DNA of 64,000 nucleotides, taken from Mactromeris polynyma. Its lineage: Eukaryota; Mollusca; Bivalvia; Venerida; Mactridae. The notes under the pieces are model-generated. The model was not told the DNA's origin. It did no database searches and saw only the letters and a program-made list of their open reading frames with translations. How positions within the stretch are numbered: position 1 is the first letter of the stretch; each line of letters opens with the position of its first letter. Position numbers and translations under genes: made by a program. Of this stretch, positions 1-10,999 are shown piece after piece. The stretch is from assembly GCA_032209605.1 (NCBI GenBank), contig JASFXZ010000028.1:7264941-7328940 (forward strand), read 5' to 3'.

Positions 1-329
1 ACACAGCCCAGCGGGCTGCATTTCTTTGGACTGCCTCTAGCTCAATTTATAAGGGAATGGGGGATAGAAGAAAGATACTTCTGAGCCATGATATCTTCAA
101 TAATGAAAATTACTTAGTTATGAACAATTCAGGATATGTCACGCCCTTCTCGTTGCCTTGATGGCTGTGTATGCAATGATACTATGTAGTGTGGGCGTGG
201 TTTATATGGTCATAAGTTGTAAGTATTTAAGCTGACTAAACGTTTCTGCACCAACATAGAATTCTCCAATTCCATAAAATATATTGGTCAGAATGTATCT
301 TTTCCTCCGTACATAAGACTTGTTATTAG

Positions 330-954
330 TAGGGATGTAAACGATTAACCGGTTAACCGTTCGAACATGCGGTTATCGGTTAGTCATCTGTTTTTCATTT
401 TGAAATAAAAAACGAAAATATCTCACAAGATATCAGTCAAAAATCTTAAAACTTCGTCCCTGAAAGGTGAGAAAACGCGTAGCGTAAGAGGGAAAATTCC
501 CTATCCGTAACTATTGACACGTATTATTTAATGAAACGGTCCGTTGATTGTCGTTTATGACACTCGTAAAACTTGCGTGGGTGTTCGTGAATATAGGTAT
601 ATTTAAATAGACATAAAGTATATTGTGATGGTATCAAAGGTTACATTGTAGCAAGCAATTAGAGTGTGACTGTATGTTAAGTTAAAATGGATCTGGTATA
701 CTTAAATTTACCATATGTCATATTATAATGTTTGAAACAAAAAGGATGTTTCCTTAAAAATAATTGAAGTGATTGATATTCCTTTTATGAATTATGTTCA
801 GTACTTAGCAGAAATAAAACACCATCCGAATTAGTTTTCGCGTCAGAATATAGGTCTAGTCATGGTAAAAATATACACGTAACGAATGACATGTTCGGAA
901 GATTAAACGGTTTAAAACCGGTTAGCAAAATAACCGAATATATTGACATCGCTA
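330..954. mobile_element. hAT-like non-autonomous element, copy 1
   Basis: The ends are imperfect inverted repeats (TAGGGATGTAAAC at the left; revcomp of ...TTGACATCGCTA at the right), followed inward by words such as AACCGGTTAACCG. Flanking 8-mers GTTATTAG (322-329) and GTTATAAG (955-962) differ at one base, as expected for an hAT target-site duplication. No coding region. Confidence 0.7.
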
Positions 955-960
955 GTTATA

Positions 961-1415
961 AGTGATGGACAATCGGACAAATTTCATAATCGATTATCGG
1001 ATCGGTTTGAAAACTCATAATCGATAATCGAATCGGAAATAATCGAAATATATAGTTTTTTTAGTGTAAGTATAATGCTGACAGTTAATTTCATTTATAC
1101 AACTTTATTTATCTCTTTTACTACATTTAACATCAATGGGATTTTACATTATTCTTATATCGTAAGATCATTCAATAAATATTGTTTTCATTGTTGTTTA
1201 CTTTGTATATTTGAATTTGACTGATTACATCGAAAACAATTCTATATAAATTTAAAAATTGAATATCTATAAAGACTATTATATCATCTTATTGCAATAA
1301 CACTTCAGTCAAAATGTTCGATTATAATCGATTATTGTAGTTCATAATCGATTGTCGCCGAAGTCTGATGTCCAGCGACGATTTTTCGATTAATTTCGAT
1401 AATCGCGCCATCACT
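961..1415. mobile_element. ATCGATTA-rich TIR element (hAT-like)
   Basis: Begins AGTGATGG and ends CCATCACT; the inside is rich in TAATCGATTAT-type words in both orientations. A second copy with good target-site duplication lies at 56066. I see no clean duplication here. Confidence 0.55.
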
Positions 1416-1934
1416 CCTTTTTATAGACTTGTACTTCTTCGCGACACCTTTATTTATTTCAAATCAATATTTCGGTGTAAATATGGTACATGTATTCAGT
1501 TTGCTATTATTCCCGACTAATTAGAAACTGTGCATAAGGTAAGCGAAATGATTTTTAAATAAAAAACAACTCGGTACGTGTACAGTCTTTTCTCAGACGT
1601 ATTTATTTTCTTCACGATAATAATGATTGTCCAACTGAACAAACAACGATCGATATGAGATTATATCAAAACCGTGTCAACTAATCCATAATCCCTTTGA
1701 TGTAGTAATTCAGCCGTATGATACACGCACGCATATTAAATCACTCGGAATATATATGGATAATAAATCCTATATTTTCGTGCTGTATCTGTAAAAAATC
1801 ACATATGGACGATCCAAAGGATTAGGTAAATGAATACCGATTGACTTGTACATGGAAACAACAGGGGATTGTATTGTTTGTTTCATCGGGTTTAACGCCG
1901 TTTCTCAACGATATTTCAGTTATATACGGCGGCC
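1416..1934. other. no recognisable feature
   Basis: AT-rich sequence without a credible coding frame or repeat structure that I can see. Confidence 0.5.
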
Positions 1935-2143
1935 GGTTCACCTAACCAGTTTTTCCTGGACTGAATTCTAACCAGTACTAACTTACCCTTCCAGAAGGAG
2001 CCGGCAACTTCTCCACATGTGGAGGAAAATCGACATTTTGTCAAATTTTCATGGAAGGGTATGACCTGCCGCGACCGGGAATCGAACCAGGATCGCCGGG
2101 TTACAAGTCCAGCGCACTAACTACTGGACCACGGCCGCGGCTT
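1935..2143 (-). mobile_element. tRNA-derived SINE
   Basis: On the minus strand the head (about 2070-2143) has a 7-bp acceptor-like stem (GCCGCGG / TCGCGGC), an A-box-like GTCCAGTAGTTAGTGC and a B box GGTTCGATTCC. The anticodon-loop-like CTTGTAA suggests descent from tRNA-Thr(UGU). Head arms contain mismatches and an extra base, and a non-tRNA body follows (about 1935-2069), so a SINE is more likely than a working tRNA gene. Confidence 0.65.
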
Positions 2144-2209
2144 AGGGAATTGTACATAGAGCTTTATATATCCCTTTTATATCTTCTAAATTATATATAC
2201 TATCGGACC

Positions 2210-2345
2210 TCGTTTGTTCGACAACCTTCTATCCGAATACTATGCATCATCCGAAATAAATATCAGTCCAATTGTATATTCGTATTCATGCCAAATTGAA
2301 ATGGACTCATCGAAACCATGTATTATTCGAAATAAAAATTCGGAC
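2210..2345. mobile_element. pogo/Tigger-like MITE fragment (CGGACCTCGTTT family)
   Basis: Starts with CGGACCTCGTTTGTTCGACA and shares ATCCGAATACT and CATCCGAAATAAATATCAG with the complete copies at 22239 and 22596. The right terminal repeat is absent. Confidence 0.6.
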
Positions 2346-2653
2346 CCGATTAATTCGAATATTAATTACTAAAAGAGAATAACTGATTTTCTTAGTTTCT
2401 AAACGTCCTTGTTATAATACAAATTTAAGAAAAATGTTATATATGCCGACTTAAAATTTGGCAATCTAGTATAATACATAGTACTTCATCGACTTTCACA
2501 AAGAAAATACCTATTTATCGTCATGGTTGAGCACGCGTGACGGTGAGTACGATTTTCAAATTTTCGCAGGAGAATCACGTGTATTGTGTATTAAGCGGTA
2601 AATTTCAATTCAATGCAATCCACGTTGTATGTCCAAATCGAAAAACAGAAAAG

Positions 2654-2860
2654 ATGGCGAGAATGACGACTGAAGAACGCGCCAGGGCCGTCGATATGAT
2701 TGATGCTGGTACTCCGATTCGACTGGTATGACTAACTTTATAAATGAATTATTTAATTCAAATAGAATTTAGAAAAAAATTATATACATATTTATTTTTT
2801 TGTATTATTGACCTCTTTTTATAAATATTTTAGGTTGCCCGCTTGTGTTTATATGTACAT
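2654..2860 (+). pseudogene. Tc1/mariner-like transposase N-terminal fragment
   Basis: ATG at 2654 opens ARMTTEERARAVDMIDAG and TPIRL, which resembles the first helix-turn-helix of Tc1-like transposases (TEEERGRAIGML-type). The frame reaches a possible donor GTATGA; after TTTTAG at about 2833 the text resumes with VARLC and then decays. No DDE domain follows. Confidence 0.5.
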
Positions 2861-3002
2861 TTGTTTCTGTTCTTATATTTCGACGAAATACCAAGTGGGC
2901 GTTAGGAAATTTTGTTCAGTGTATATTTGATCTTTGGGTAATTACAGTGAATACAGTTTTACAATCAGAACAAACATTATTACAAACCGGTAATTGCAAA
3001 AA

Positions 3003-3484
3003 GTAGGGATGTTAACGACTATAAACGAATAACCGTTAAAAGATACGGGTTAGTAAAATCACTAACCGGTTAATCGTTTATTTTTTATGAAAATTTTGCC
3101 AGATATTTGTAGTCACAAATCTTAATACTTTTTTCCTGAAAGGTGTGAAATCGTAGCATCAGGGGGGGGGAAATCGATCATCCGTAACTAACAATTTGAT
3201 ACGTATGCGTTTGCTACGAATAAAATAAATGGAATAAGAAAGGATGTTTTCATAAAAATATTTGAAATGATTGATATTTTTTTTATGAATTATGTTCAGT
3301 ACTTTGCAGAAATACAACACTATTCGAACGAGTAGTAACGTCAGAATATAGGTCTAGTCATTGTAAAAAAATACACGACTAAATACGAAACACATAACGT
3401 ATGTCATGTTCGGTTAACCGGTAAACGGTTCGGATGATTAAACAGTTAACCGGTTAGCACAATAACCGAATATTGACACCCCTA
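3003..3484. mobile_element. hAT-like non-autonomous element, copy 2
   Basis: Same family as 330-954: left TAGGGATGTTAAC, right ...AACCGGTTAGCACAATAACC and TATTGACACCCCTA. The flanking 8-mers (GCAAAAAG / CAAAAAAG) match only partly. It abuts the next repeat. Confidence 0.65.
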
Positions 3485-4790
3485 CAAAAAAGCAAAAAAG
3501 GGTTGGGCAACAAGTTCTTTCAACATTAGAAAATGCCCTCCCTCCCCTAGTAAAGTATGGCAAAGTTTCATGATTGACAAATACCAGAAAAAGTCTATAT
3601 AATGCTACGTTTACACTATGTTCCCGGCGGCCACGGCAATCACGGTTCAGGCCACCGTGGAGAAAACGGGATGAACGTGAGATAACGCGGGGGGATGGGA
3701 TAGGCAAACGTTACAGACCGTAATTGCCGTGGATGCCGGGCCAGAATTTTAAACTGTCAAAAAATTTGCCACGGCAGCCACGGTGCGGATGAGAAACGTA
3801 ATAGGCCGTAGTGAAACGGGGTCAACGCTACAAAACGTGACAGTACGTAATAGGCCGTTACAAAACTTGGAAGTGGTCCGTAGTGGGACGGGAATCATAT
3901 GTATTCCCCGGCATCTAAAGTTCCTTTCCAGTTTTGTCACGTTGTGCTCCGTTTTGTCATGGTTCTCACGGCAAGCTAGATTGTACTATAGCCGTTTCGT
4001 AACGTTTCAATTACGGTGCGTCCCGGTGTGTGACGCTTTGCAGGCCGGTGCGTTACGGTACGTTGAGTTCTACTACGGTCTGACACGGTGCTCGCGGACT
4101 TAAAAGGTGTGTAAAAAGGCCGCGCCAGGCAGGAGGGCTTCATTTGAGTCTGAGCAAAACTGTCCAAAAATGTGCCACGGCAGCCACGGTGCGGATGAGA
4201 AACGTAATAGGCCGCAGTATATTGATACAATGATTGCTGTTGCTTGAGGGGTTTTCTTTATACCATGGGCACAAACGTGCTCCAAAGCTCTCCGGCGTCC
4301 ACGTTTGATCCATAGGAGGCCTTGAAAGAACGTGAAAAACGCATCAGACCTGGATGAAGACGTGAACAACGTGAGTGATCCCATCAGAACGCATCGGACC
4401 GGGAAGCAACATACATGCATCCCTGGTAGACCGCGGCCCGAACCTTAGTGCGCCTTGGAGGAACCGCTACTTCGCCCCAACGGCCTGTCAAGGATATCGT
4501 GAGGAAACTTAGTACAACCTAACAAAACTTGGATATGGAGACAAAAATGGCCAAAATCCCACGGCGCAATACGTTTCGGGCAAACGGGGCTGCCGTGGCC
4601 GCCGGGAACATAGTGTAAACGTAGCATAAATGAGCATTTGAGTAAATACACTGTAACGTGAAATGCTGGAAGAGAGAAGAACAAACAAGGAGAGAAAGAA
4701 AAGAAAGGAAGGAAGACGATTAGAGAGGTTAATTGATGCCACCTTTCACCTCTGGTACGGGACATGAATTGCGAAAGATTTTTCAATAAT
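3485..4790 (-). repeat. dispersed repeat interrupted by a TIR element
   Basis: The outer parts (3485-3601 and 4629-4790) align, in reverse orientation, to the uninterrupted copy at 13222-13478, sharing words such as GGGCAACAAGTTCTTTCA, GTAAAGTATGGCAAAG and AACGTGAAATG. The middle is the inserted element described separately. Confidence 0.75.
3603..4627. mobile_element. PIF/Harbinger-like TIR element, about 1.0 kb
   Basis: Perfect inverted terminal repeats of about 36 bp start TGCTACGTTTACACTATG and continue with TTCCCGGCGGCCACGGCA. Flanks are TAA on both sides, and the empty site at 13.37 kb reads GATG-TAA-ATGCGC, so the duplication is TAA, typical of PIF/Harbinger. The inside is GC-richer, has a duplicated block (about 3768-3812 and 4173-4217) and many ACGG words; open frames lack any transposase motif, so it is non-autonomous. 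Confidence 0.75.
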
Positions 4791-6400
4791 TTAGATCAAT
4801 TACAAAACGCAACGTATTTTTTGTTATATAACATAATTCTGTATTTCACGAAGTTATTCTTCAGTTTTAATCCGTGTGGAACTCATTATTTCTGAATAAT
4901 AAATTGTAAAAATGATTCCATATACGTAAAGAAATGGTGATGCAGCTTTAATACCTACATCCGCTCACCATAGAAACAAGCCCACACGGCATTATATAAT
5001 TATATACACAGTCATAAAGTAAACAAGATGGGTGCGATATTTCTTTAATTTTGTACAATAAATGTAAAACTAATGAAAATATCATGGCCATAAGTCGATC
5101 ACCGCCACCAGGGTGATAAAGTATTCTTAATTTTTTATTAATGTCAACACCATTCCATTCACCGCGTGACTGTCAGTAGTCGCAATTATATTGTTATACC
5201 CGTCACTACTCACTGCTTCATTTATATTATCAACGAAAATAAACTTCAACAATTGCGATCAAAACATTCTTACCTTTGCAAACTAAGCGTCAGTTTCCTA
5301 TTAAACACGTCTCTTGTAGTCAATCGTTATACCCTGTGTTATAATTACCATAACGATGTATATAAATGCGTATCTAGTGTTATATCTGCGTACGTAATCA
5401 ATAACAGAAGTGAATCGCAGCAAGACTCAGATTTCAAAGTATTGTGTTTCTTGCTATGACAGTCAATATATAACAATATTACACACCAATAGCACCATCC
5501 TTTATGTGATACAGACTAACTTGTACAAGCGACTATAATACATTAATTATTTAACATAGATGTATTATTTATACAACGTCGTAAAAGATCAACAAGTAAC
5601 CAGAATGTACCGTTCTGAATGTTTACGTCTTACTTTACAGCGGCATTTGGCAATTTAAACAGTGGTTATGTCTGAATGAAGCACGCAATTTGCTGGAAAA
5701 AAATCACAAACACTGTGCTATTACGTTTGTCTAAATACACACACGCTATCCCAATTGACTTATGTGTATCAATTTATACAAAACTGGAATGCACGATTAC
5801 ATCAGCCGAGTAGAGCACGTTTCTACAATACAATTTCTTCTTTTAGATTTCAACCTTACTTAGAATGTTTTAGTATTTATAAATTGTGTCAAGCTTTGTT
5901 TTTAAAATATTTCGTGTTATACAATCTGTACTTATACATTTACTTTAATAACACTGAGGTAAAAAAAACAGCGAAATTTGAATTATTGTGCGTCTTCTCT
6001 TTCATTATCTTATGCATTCAGTCTGAATTTCAAACTTTAAAAAAATACCTCGATGTTAATGAACATCTAGTAAACATTCACGCAGTTAATATGTTACATA
6101 GAATCTAACATCGTCCGTTATACATTGGCATAACTGTAGTTTTGCTCGAACGACAACTTTAATGTAAACATTGTAACTTTTGTCTTAGCATATACATGTA
6201 TTAACTGTTTAATGTAAGTATCATTTCTGTGTTATTCCGGTGTATACTGTTCAAATATTCTATGTCAGCATTATATCTCTGTGACTCTTGTACACAATTT
6301 CTATAAATATTAATGCGTTAGACCTCATCAACCACATATGAAAATCAATTAAAAACCAACAACCGTTTAACAATAAACAATATGAATAACATTATAACAG
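4791..6400. other. no recognisable feature
   Basis: AT-rich DNA. Two open frames of about 100-117 codons (5166-5459 and 5755-6108) lack recognisable motifs or exon-like composition. Confidence 0.5.
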
Positions 6401-6428
6401 AACCCACATGGGTCTCGGGCACTATATA

Positions 6429-6492
6429 TACACTATTAGCAGTGGCGTCGATGCTGGGGCGGCAAGGGCGGCGACCGCCGCCCTAATAATTC
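6429..6492 (+). mobile_element. possible DNA-transposon end (CAGTGGCG)
   Basis: CAGTGGCGTCGATGCTGG followed by GC-rich, self-complementary GGGCGGCGACCGCCGCCC stands out from the AT-rich surroundings and resembles the end of a CAGTGGCG-type DNA transposon. No partner terminus was found nearby. Confidence 0.35.
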
Positions 6493-6639
6493 GACAAGCA
6501 ACAGCATGCGCCTATCATAAAACTGAGATTGTTCATGATTTTGCTGCCGAAAAGTGGCAAGCAAATTGGAGCGGTGAAATAAACGGGGGATACGGACTTG
6601 TCACTAGCGGTTTCCAAATCGACCGTGTATGATTTCAGT

Positions 6640-8655
6640 GTTATCCCAGTAGTTAATTGATATCACGGATATCACGGATATGACGGTGTTGATATGGTGT
6701 GAAAATGTATGGTGTTGATATGTTCAATTGATACAATACTGTTAATTTCTATCGGGTGACCGATGACCGACATGGGTGATAAACTTGATTAACTCATTAT
6801 TAAGTGGATGATCTGAAATTATTAGTAAAGGGGGCTAGTTTTTTTAAAGCATCACCCTGAAAATGTATAATATGATAATTGCTTATACTCTAGAACATGC
6901 AAATAAATTCCGTGGAATTCGAATGTCTTAAAAATGCTAAGTTAAACATGGATATACCAAATCAACCTCACGACTTTTATTTTCGTTTTTTTGGTAAAAA
7001 GGCACCAGAACAGCGTTCGTTTAAGGCAGTATGGTTTCAGAATTGCTCATGGCTTCAATATGACGCGGTATGATAACAACTTATTCTTTTGCTGGCTTAT
7101 TGCTGGCGTTTACGGTGTTTCAAAGGACTTTATAAGGGCACGGGAATCGCGTTGATGTGTGTTTGAACTGTCAAACATAATTTGGTCATCAACTAACACC
7201 GTGTTGATTCAGTGTATATTTATTTTGCGATTGCATATTACTGGTATATTCGTGAACTGCATCCTGTTTACCTGTTTGTAATTTATTTACATTATTTCCC
7301 CCTAATTTTACGTAACTCAAACTGCAAGAATTTCATTCAACAGAACAAAGATCTCAAAGGCCAAGAGGCCTAGCAATAGCTCCATTTCATCACTATTTTA
7401 AAATAATCTCGCAGTTCGGAGGGGATACACCTCCCATACCATCCCCATCGCCGTCCCAAAGTTCAAAACCGCGCGATGCGCCTGATCAGATCATATAACA
7501 AGTTCAAAGGAAATCAACTGCTGTCACTCACGTGTTTATAAAACCCATTGTAAATACAGTAATGCGTCATACAAGACGTAAATTTCATCGAAAATAACAA
7601 AAAGTATCTCTTTTTTTCATACTTTTGTGTATAAAAATTGATAGGTTATGTAAAATGCCTTTGTTATCCGAGGTAAAAAGTTCGGTGAATTTGAGAATAT
7701 TTGGTCTTCTCCAAAAGTATTTTTTAATATATAATTGTCTGTATTCATGGTATAAAGGACATTCTAATATAAAACATTACAAAGTTGACATTTTTTCTCT
7801 GATCTTGGTATAGCATTTGGTTTTTTCCATCTTCCCTCTTCAATTTTCAGTCTATGACTTGATACTCTTAATCTAGTCAAATACGGATTAAAGTTAAAAT
7901 AAGCAAATAATATGTATGTTGATGCTGTAGAACAGAGAGAATACGTAACTACGGGGAACGCCACATACACAAGACAATATATACTTAATTACTTAATTGA
8001 TTATTCCATGATTGCACAAAGTTGTCACTTAACCTTTCTTTCACAATACTCATAAACATTTTTGGGTTTCCAACTCCCTGATACAACCATACGTCATTAA
8101 AACCTAGACGTTATAGGATAGATCTCACATTCGTGGTCCAATTTGGTTTATTTGGATGATTTGTAATATCATTTAACATCATGGTATATACCTTTTTAAT
8201 AAACTTTCTGTCGCTTGTCTGTATAATTTTTAACCAACATCTAATATTATTTAAAAACCAATATATTTTTAAGGGATGTCTGCCAAATTCTCCATAAGTA
8301 TAAATTTAAACAATGTGCGTTCATAAATCATATTTATTGTAACGAAGTTTTACTGTGGAAAATATAACTCCTTTACGAACTAAAAAGTCAAGTTATTGTC
8401 ACTCAATATTTAAACTCAATGGTATTCTATAAAAAGTCACATTTTCCTCAAATTCTTCCCTATAAGCGCACTGCACCTGGATTTATCACTTTAATCAGAT
8501 GCCACGCTGGGCGCGTTCTGATTGATACCGATAAAACTGTCATTTCTTATTTCCTGGATTCGAATCTTTAAACTTTAATGAGATGATAATGTATGTTGGC
8601 ATTAATAGTTTAAATCAAATGTTACTGCCGCTGAAAACAACGATCTTGTGTCATG
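6640..8655. other. no gene; one repeat fragment
   Basis: AT-rich DNA. A fragment of the GGCGTTCCCTGT family (reverse orientation) lies at about 7935-7976. Nothing else is supported. Confidence 0.45.
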
Positions 8656-8657
8656 AA

Positions 8658-9196
8658 TTTTTCATTTAGTTCGAATTTACGAAATAATAATTCGTTTAAA
8701 CGAAATAATAATTCGTTGAAACGAAATAACATTTCGTAGTTACGAAAGAACAATTCGTATTTACGAAATAATATTTCGTATTCAATTCGTATTTACGAAA
8801 AAATAATTCGTTTAAACGAAATAATAATTCGTTGAAACGAAATAACATTTCGTAGTTACGAAAAAACATTTCGTAGTTACGAAAAAACATTTCGTATTCA
8901 ATTCGTATTTAATTCGTATTTACGAAAAAATAATTCGTATTTACGAATTAATATTTCGTATTTACGAAAAAATAATTCGTATTTACGAATTAATATTTCG
9001 TATTTACGAAACAATATTTCGTACTTACGAAATAATAATTTGTATAAACTAAAAAATAGGTCGAATTTACGAATTAAATTACGAAATAATAATTCGTATT
9101 TACGAAATAATAATTCGTATTTACGAAATAATAATTTGTATTTACGAAATAGTATTTCGTTTTTACGAAATAATATTACGTTTTTACGAAATAAAA
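8658..9196. repeat. palindromic AT-rich tandem repeat, ~21-bp unit
   Basis: About 25 imperfect units of the type ATAATTCGTATTTACGAAAT. Each unit contains TTCGTA and its complement TACGAA, so both strands carry the same words and the array can fold into many small hairpins. Both strands stay open in places with a 7-residue periodic translation (FRKYELL-type on minus, LRNNNSY-type on plus), which is an artefact of the period. Confidence 0.9.
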
Positions 9197-9199
9197 ATA

Positions 9200-10320
9200 G
9201 AATGTGGAATGTCATTTTAGGGGCTCCGTATTAACTGGTCACCACCTTAGAGATAATGCTGTCGTTCACACATATGACACCAGGTATCAGAATGTCTAAT
9301 TGGCAGGTGTCAGTCTTTAATATACAGAAATTTCTTTTACATAAACAATCTAAAACTTATAAAATGAATATCAATAAGTTATGCAGGTTATTTGTCTAAA
9401 TTATTGCAACATCGGCACTACAATACTAATAGTATTAATCTAATAATTTTCAGTATAAAATTCAACAATATCATCGCAACAATTATATTTATTGTCTAAA
9501 CAATTGCAGCATCTGTATTACATTATTAATATAATTATTTTAACGTTTAAGTATAAGGTGCGGCACGGTATTATTAAACCAACGACCTATAAGTAGGACT
9601 ATACAGTCATGTATATGTGTTTATTAACCTCTCTTCTTTGTACAAATAACACTTATATGCACATAATGAAAACAATGTACAAAGTCACTCTAAATAAGAG
9701 TTACAAAAGATACAAAACATACTTTTAAACACATGATAAGAAACTAGAAACAAATGCTAATCCTGGTATAAAAACTAATTAAGGTAGCAACTGAAAGTAT
9801 CGCGCATAAACGTACACAAGTACAAAATGTGTGTCAGACAGTAGATGAACTGATTAGCACTTACCTCTAGTTTATAGATAAAACAACAACACTATTTTCC
9901 GCTGATTATTTGACGCTCTTGAGACAATTTAAACCATCTTAGATGCTTAAAAGCCAGGAGCTTCAGCGGCCACCTGCACCCCTTGTCGAATTTTGAAAAA
10001 AAATGAAATTTTGCTTTTTCATGAATAAACACTTGTACTTAAAAATATATATACTATAATCAAATATTTCACTGAAGCGGTCAAGAATTTATGACGTTAG
10101 CAACATTCAGTTTTTTATCGTAAAAAATCTAAAACGAATTATGAGGGTACGTTCTTCAAAAAGTACAAATGTATTTTAAGAAATTCGATTAAGCACATAA
10201 TTATATACACATAAAAATTAGATTTGACATATATCACCTCCTATATGCGTCTAGCGTGTCGAATTTAAAGCTACGAACATTTAATTGTATGCGGTCACTT
10301 ATTCCTATATATGATGTTTG
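9200..10320. other. no recognisable feature
   Basis: AT-rich sequence without convincing frames or repeats. Confidence 0.45.
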
Positions 10321-10331
10321 TTTTTTACAGG

Positions 10332-10915
10332 CAATTCAACATCTTCGTTGAACGCCCAAACATGCCATGGTCCATTCCTTCATGAGAGATTTTCTGGAGC
10401 TAGGAATTTGAAGCAGAAAAGGATATCATCCCCACAACATCACCCTCTATATGCATGTGTTGTAATACCACGTCCCTATATTTGTAGACTCATACGGTTC
10501 CCTCTCTCGATTTTCGGGACAATGTGTAGAAAAAGTTAATGATGTTATTAAAAGTATTCATCAAGCTAAATCAAATAAACTAGACCCTACCACGGACGCG
10601 TTACTTGTGAGGAAAAGGATTGAACATTTGTATATACAAGGTCAAACCCGTGTTAAACGAAATTATATTAAAAGGAATGATGATTATTGGTCAACTGGAA
10701 TTTCTCCAAAGAGGCAACTGAAAAAGAAAACAATTGAAGAGGAGCAGCATTACGCTGATGAATTATCTAAGGAATCAAACATTGTAAACTATGAAGATCT
10801 CAGTGATATTGAACTGAAAGAAATCTTAAAACAAAATGTTGTGATTACAAAAGTTAGAAAAAGGGAGACACTTATCAACTTATTGAAAGAGTGTAAGGCA
10901 GTGTCTACAGTTTGA
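10332..10915 (+). pseudogene. decayed coding exon of an unrecognised multi-copy-type protein with SAP-like C-terminus
   Basis: An acceptor-like TTTTTTACAG precedes the block. From 10466 one frame reads YHVPIFVDSYGSLSRFSGQ, CVEKVNDVIKSIHQAKSNK and LDPTTDALLVRKRIEHLY, and runs without a stop to 10915. The last 35 residues (EDLSDIELKEILKQNVV...RETLINLLKEC) resemble a SAP DNA-binding motif. Upstream in the same frame, GYHPHNITLYMHVL is followed by TAA, and the start of the block is shifted in frame, so this copy is broken. The layout recalls C-terminal ends of transposon-encoded invertebrate proteins, but I cannot name the family. AATAAA follows at about 10995. Confidence 0.5.
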
Positions 10916-10999
10916 TATGTTATGAAAATGATATGTTAAAGTTTACAGATGTTTCCCCGTCATTTCCCCCCCCAGGACGTTTCTCCCCAAAAAATAAAG

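Noticed and set aside
2070..2143. tRNA-Thr gene
   Set aside because: Acceptor stem is good, but the D and anticodon arms carry mismatches and an extra base, and a SINE body follows.
8658..9196. CRISPR array
   Set aside because: No constant repeat with unique spacers; continuous imperfect units in a eukaryotic setting.
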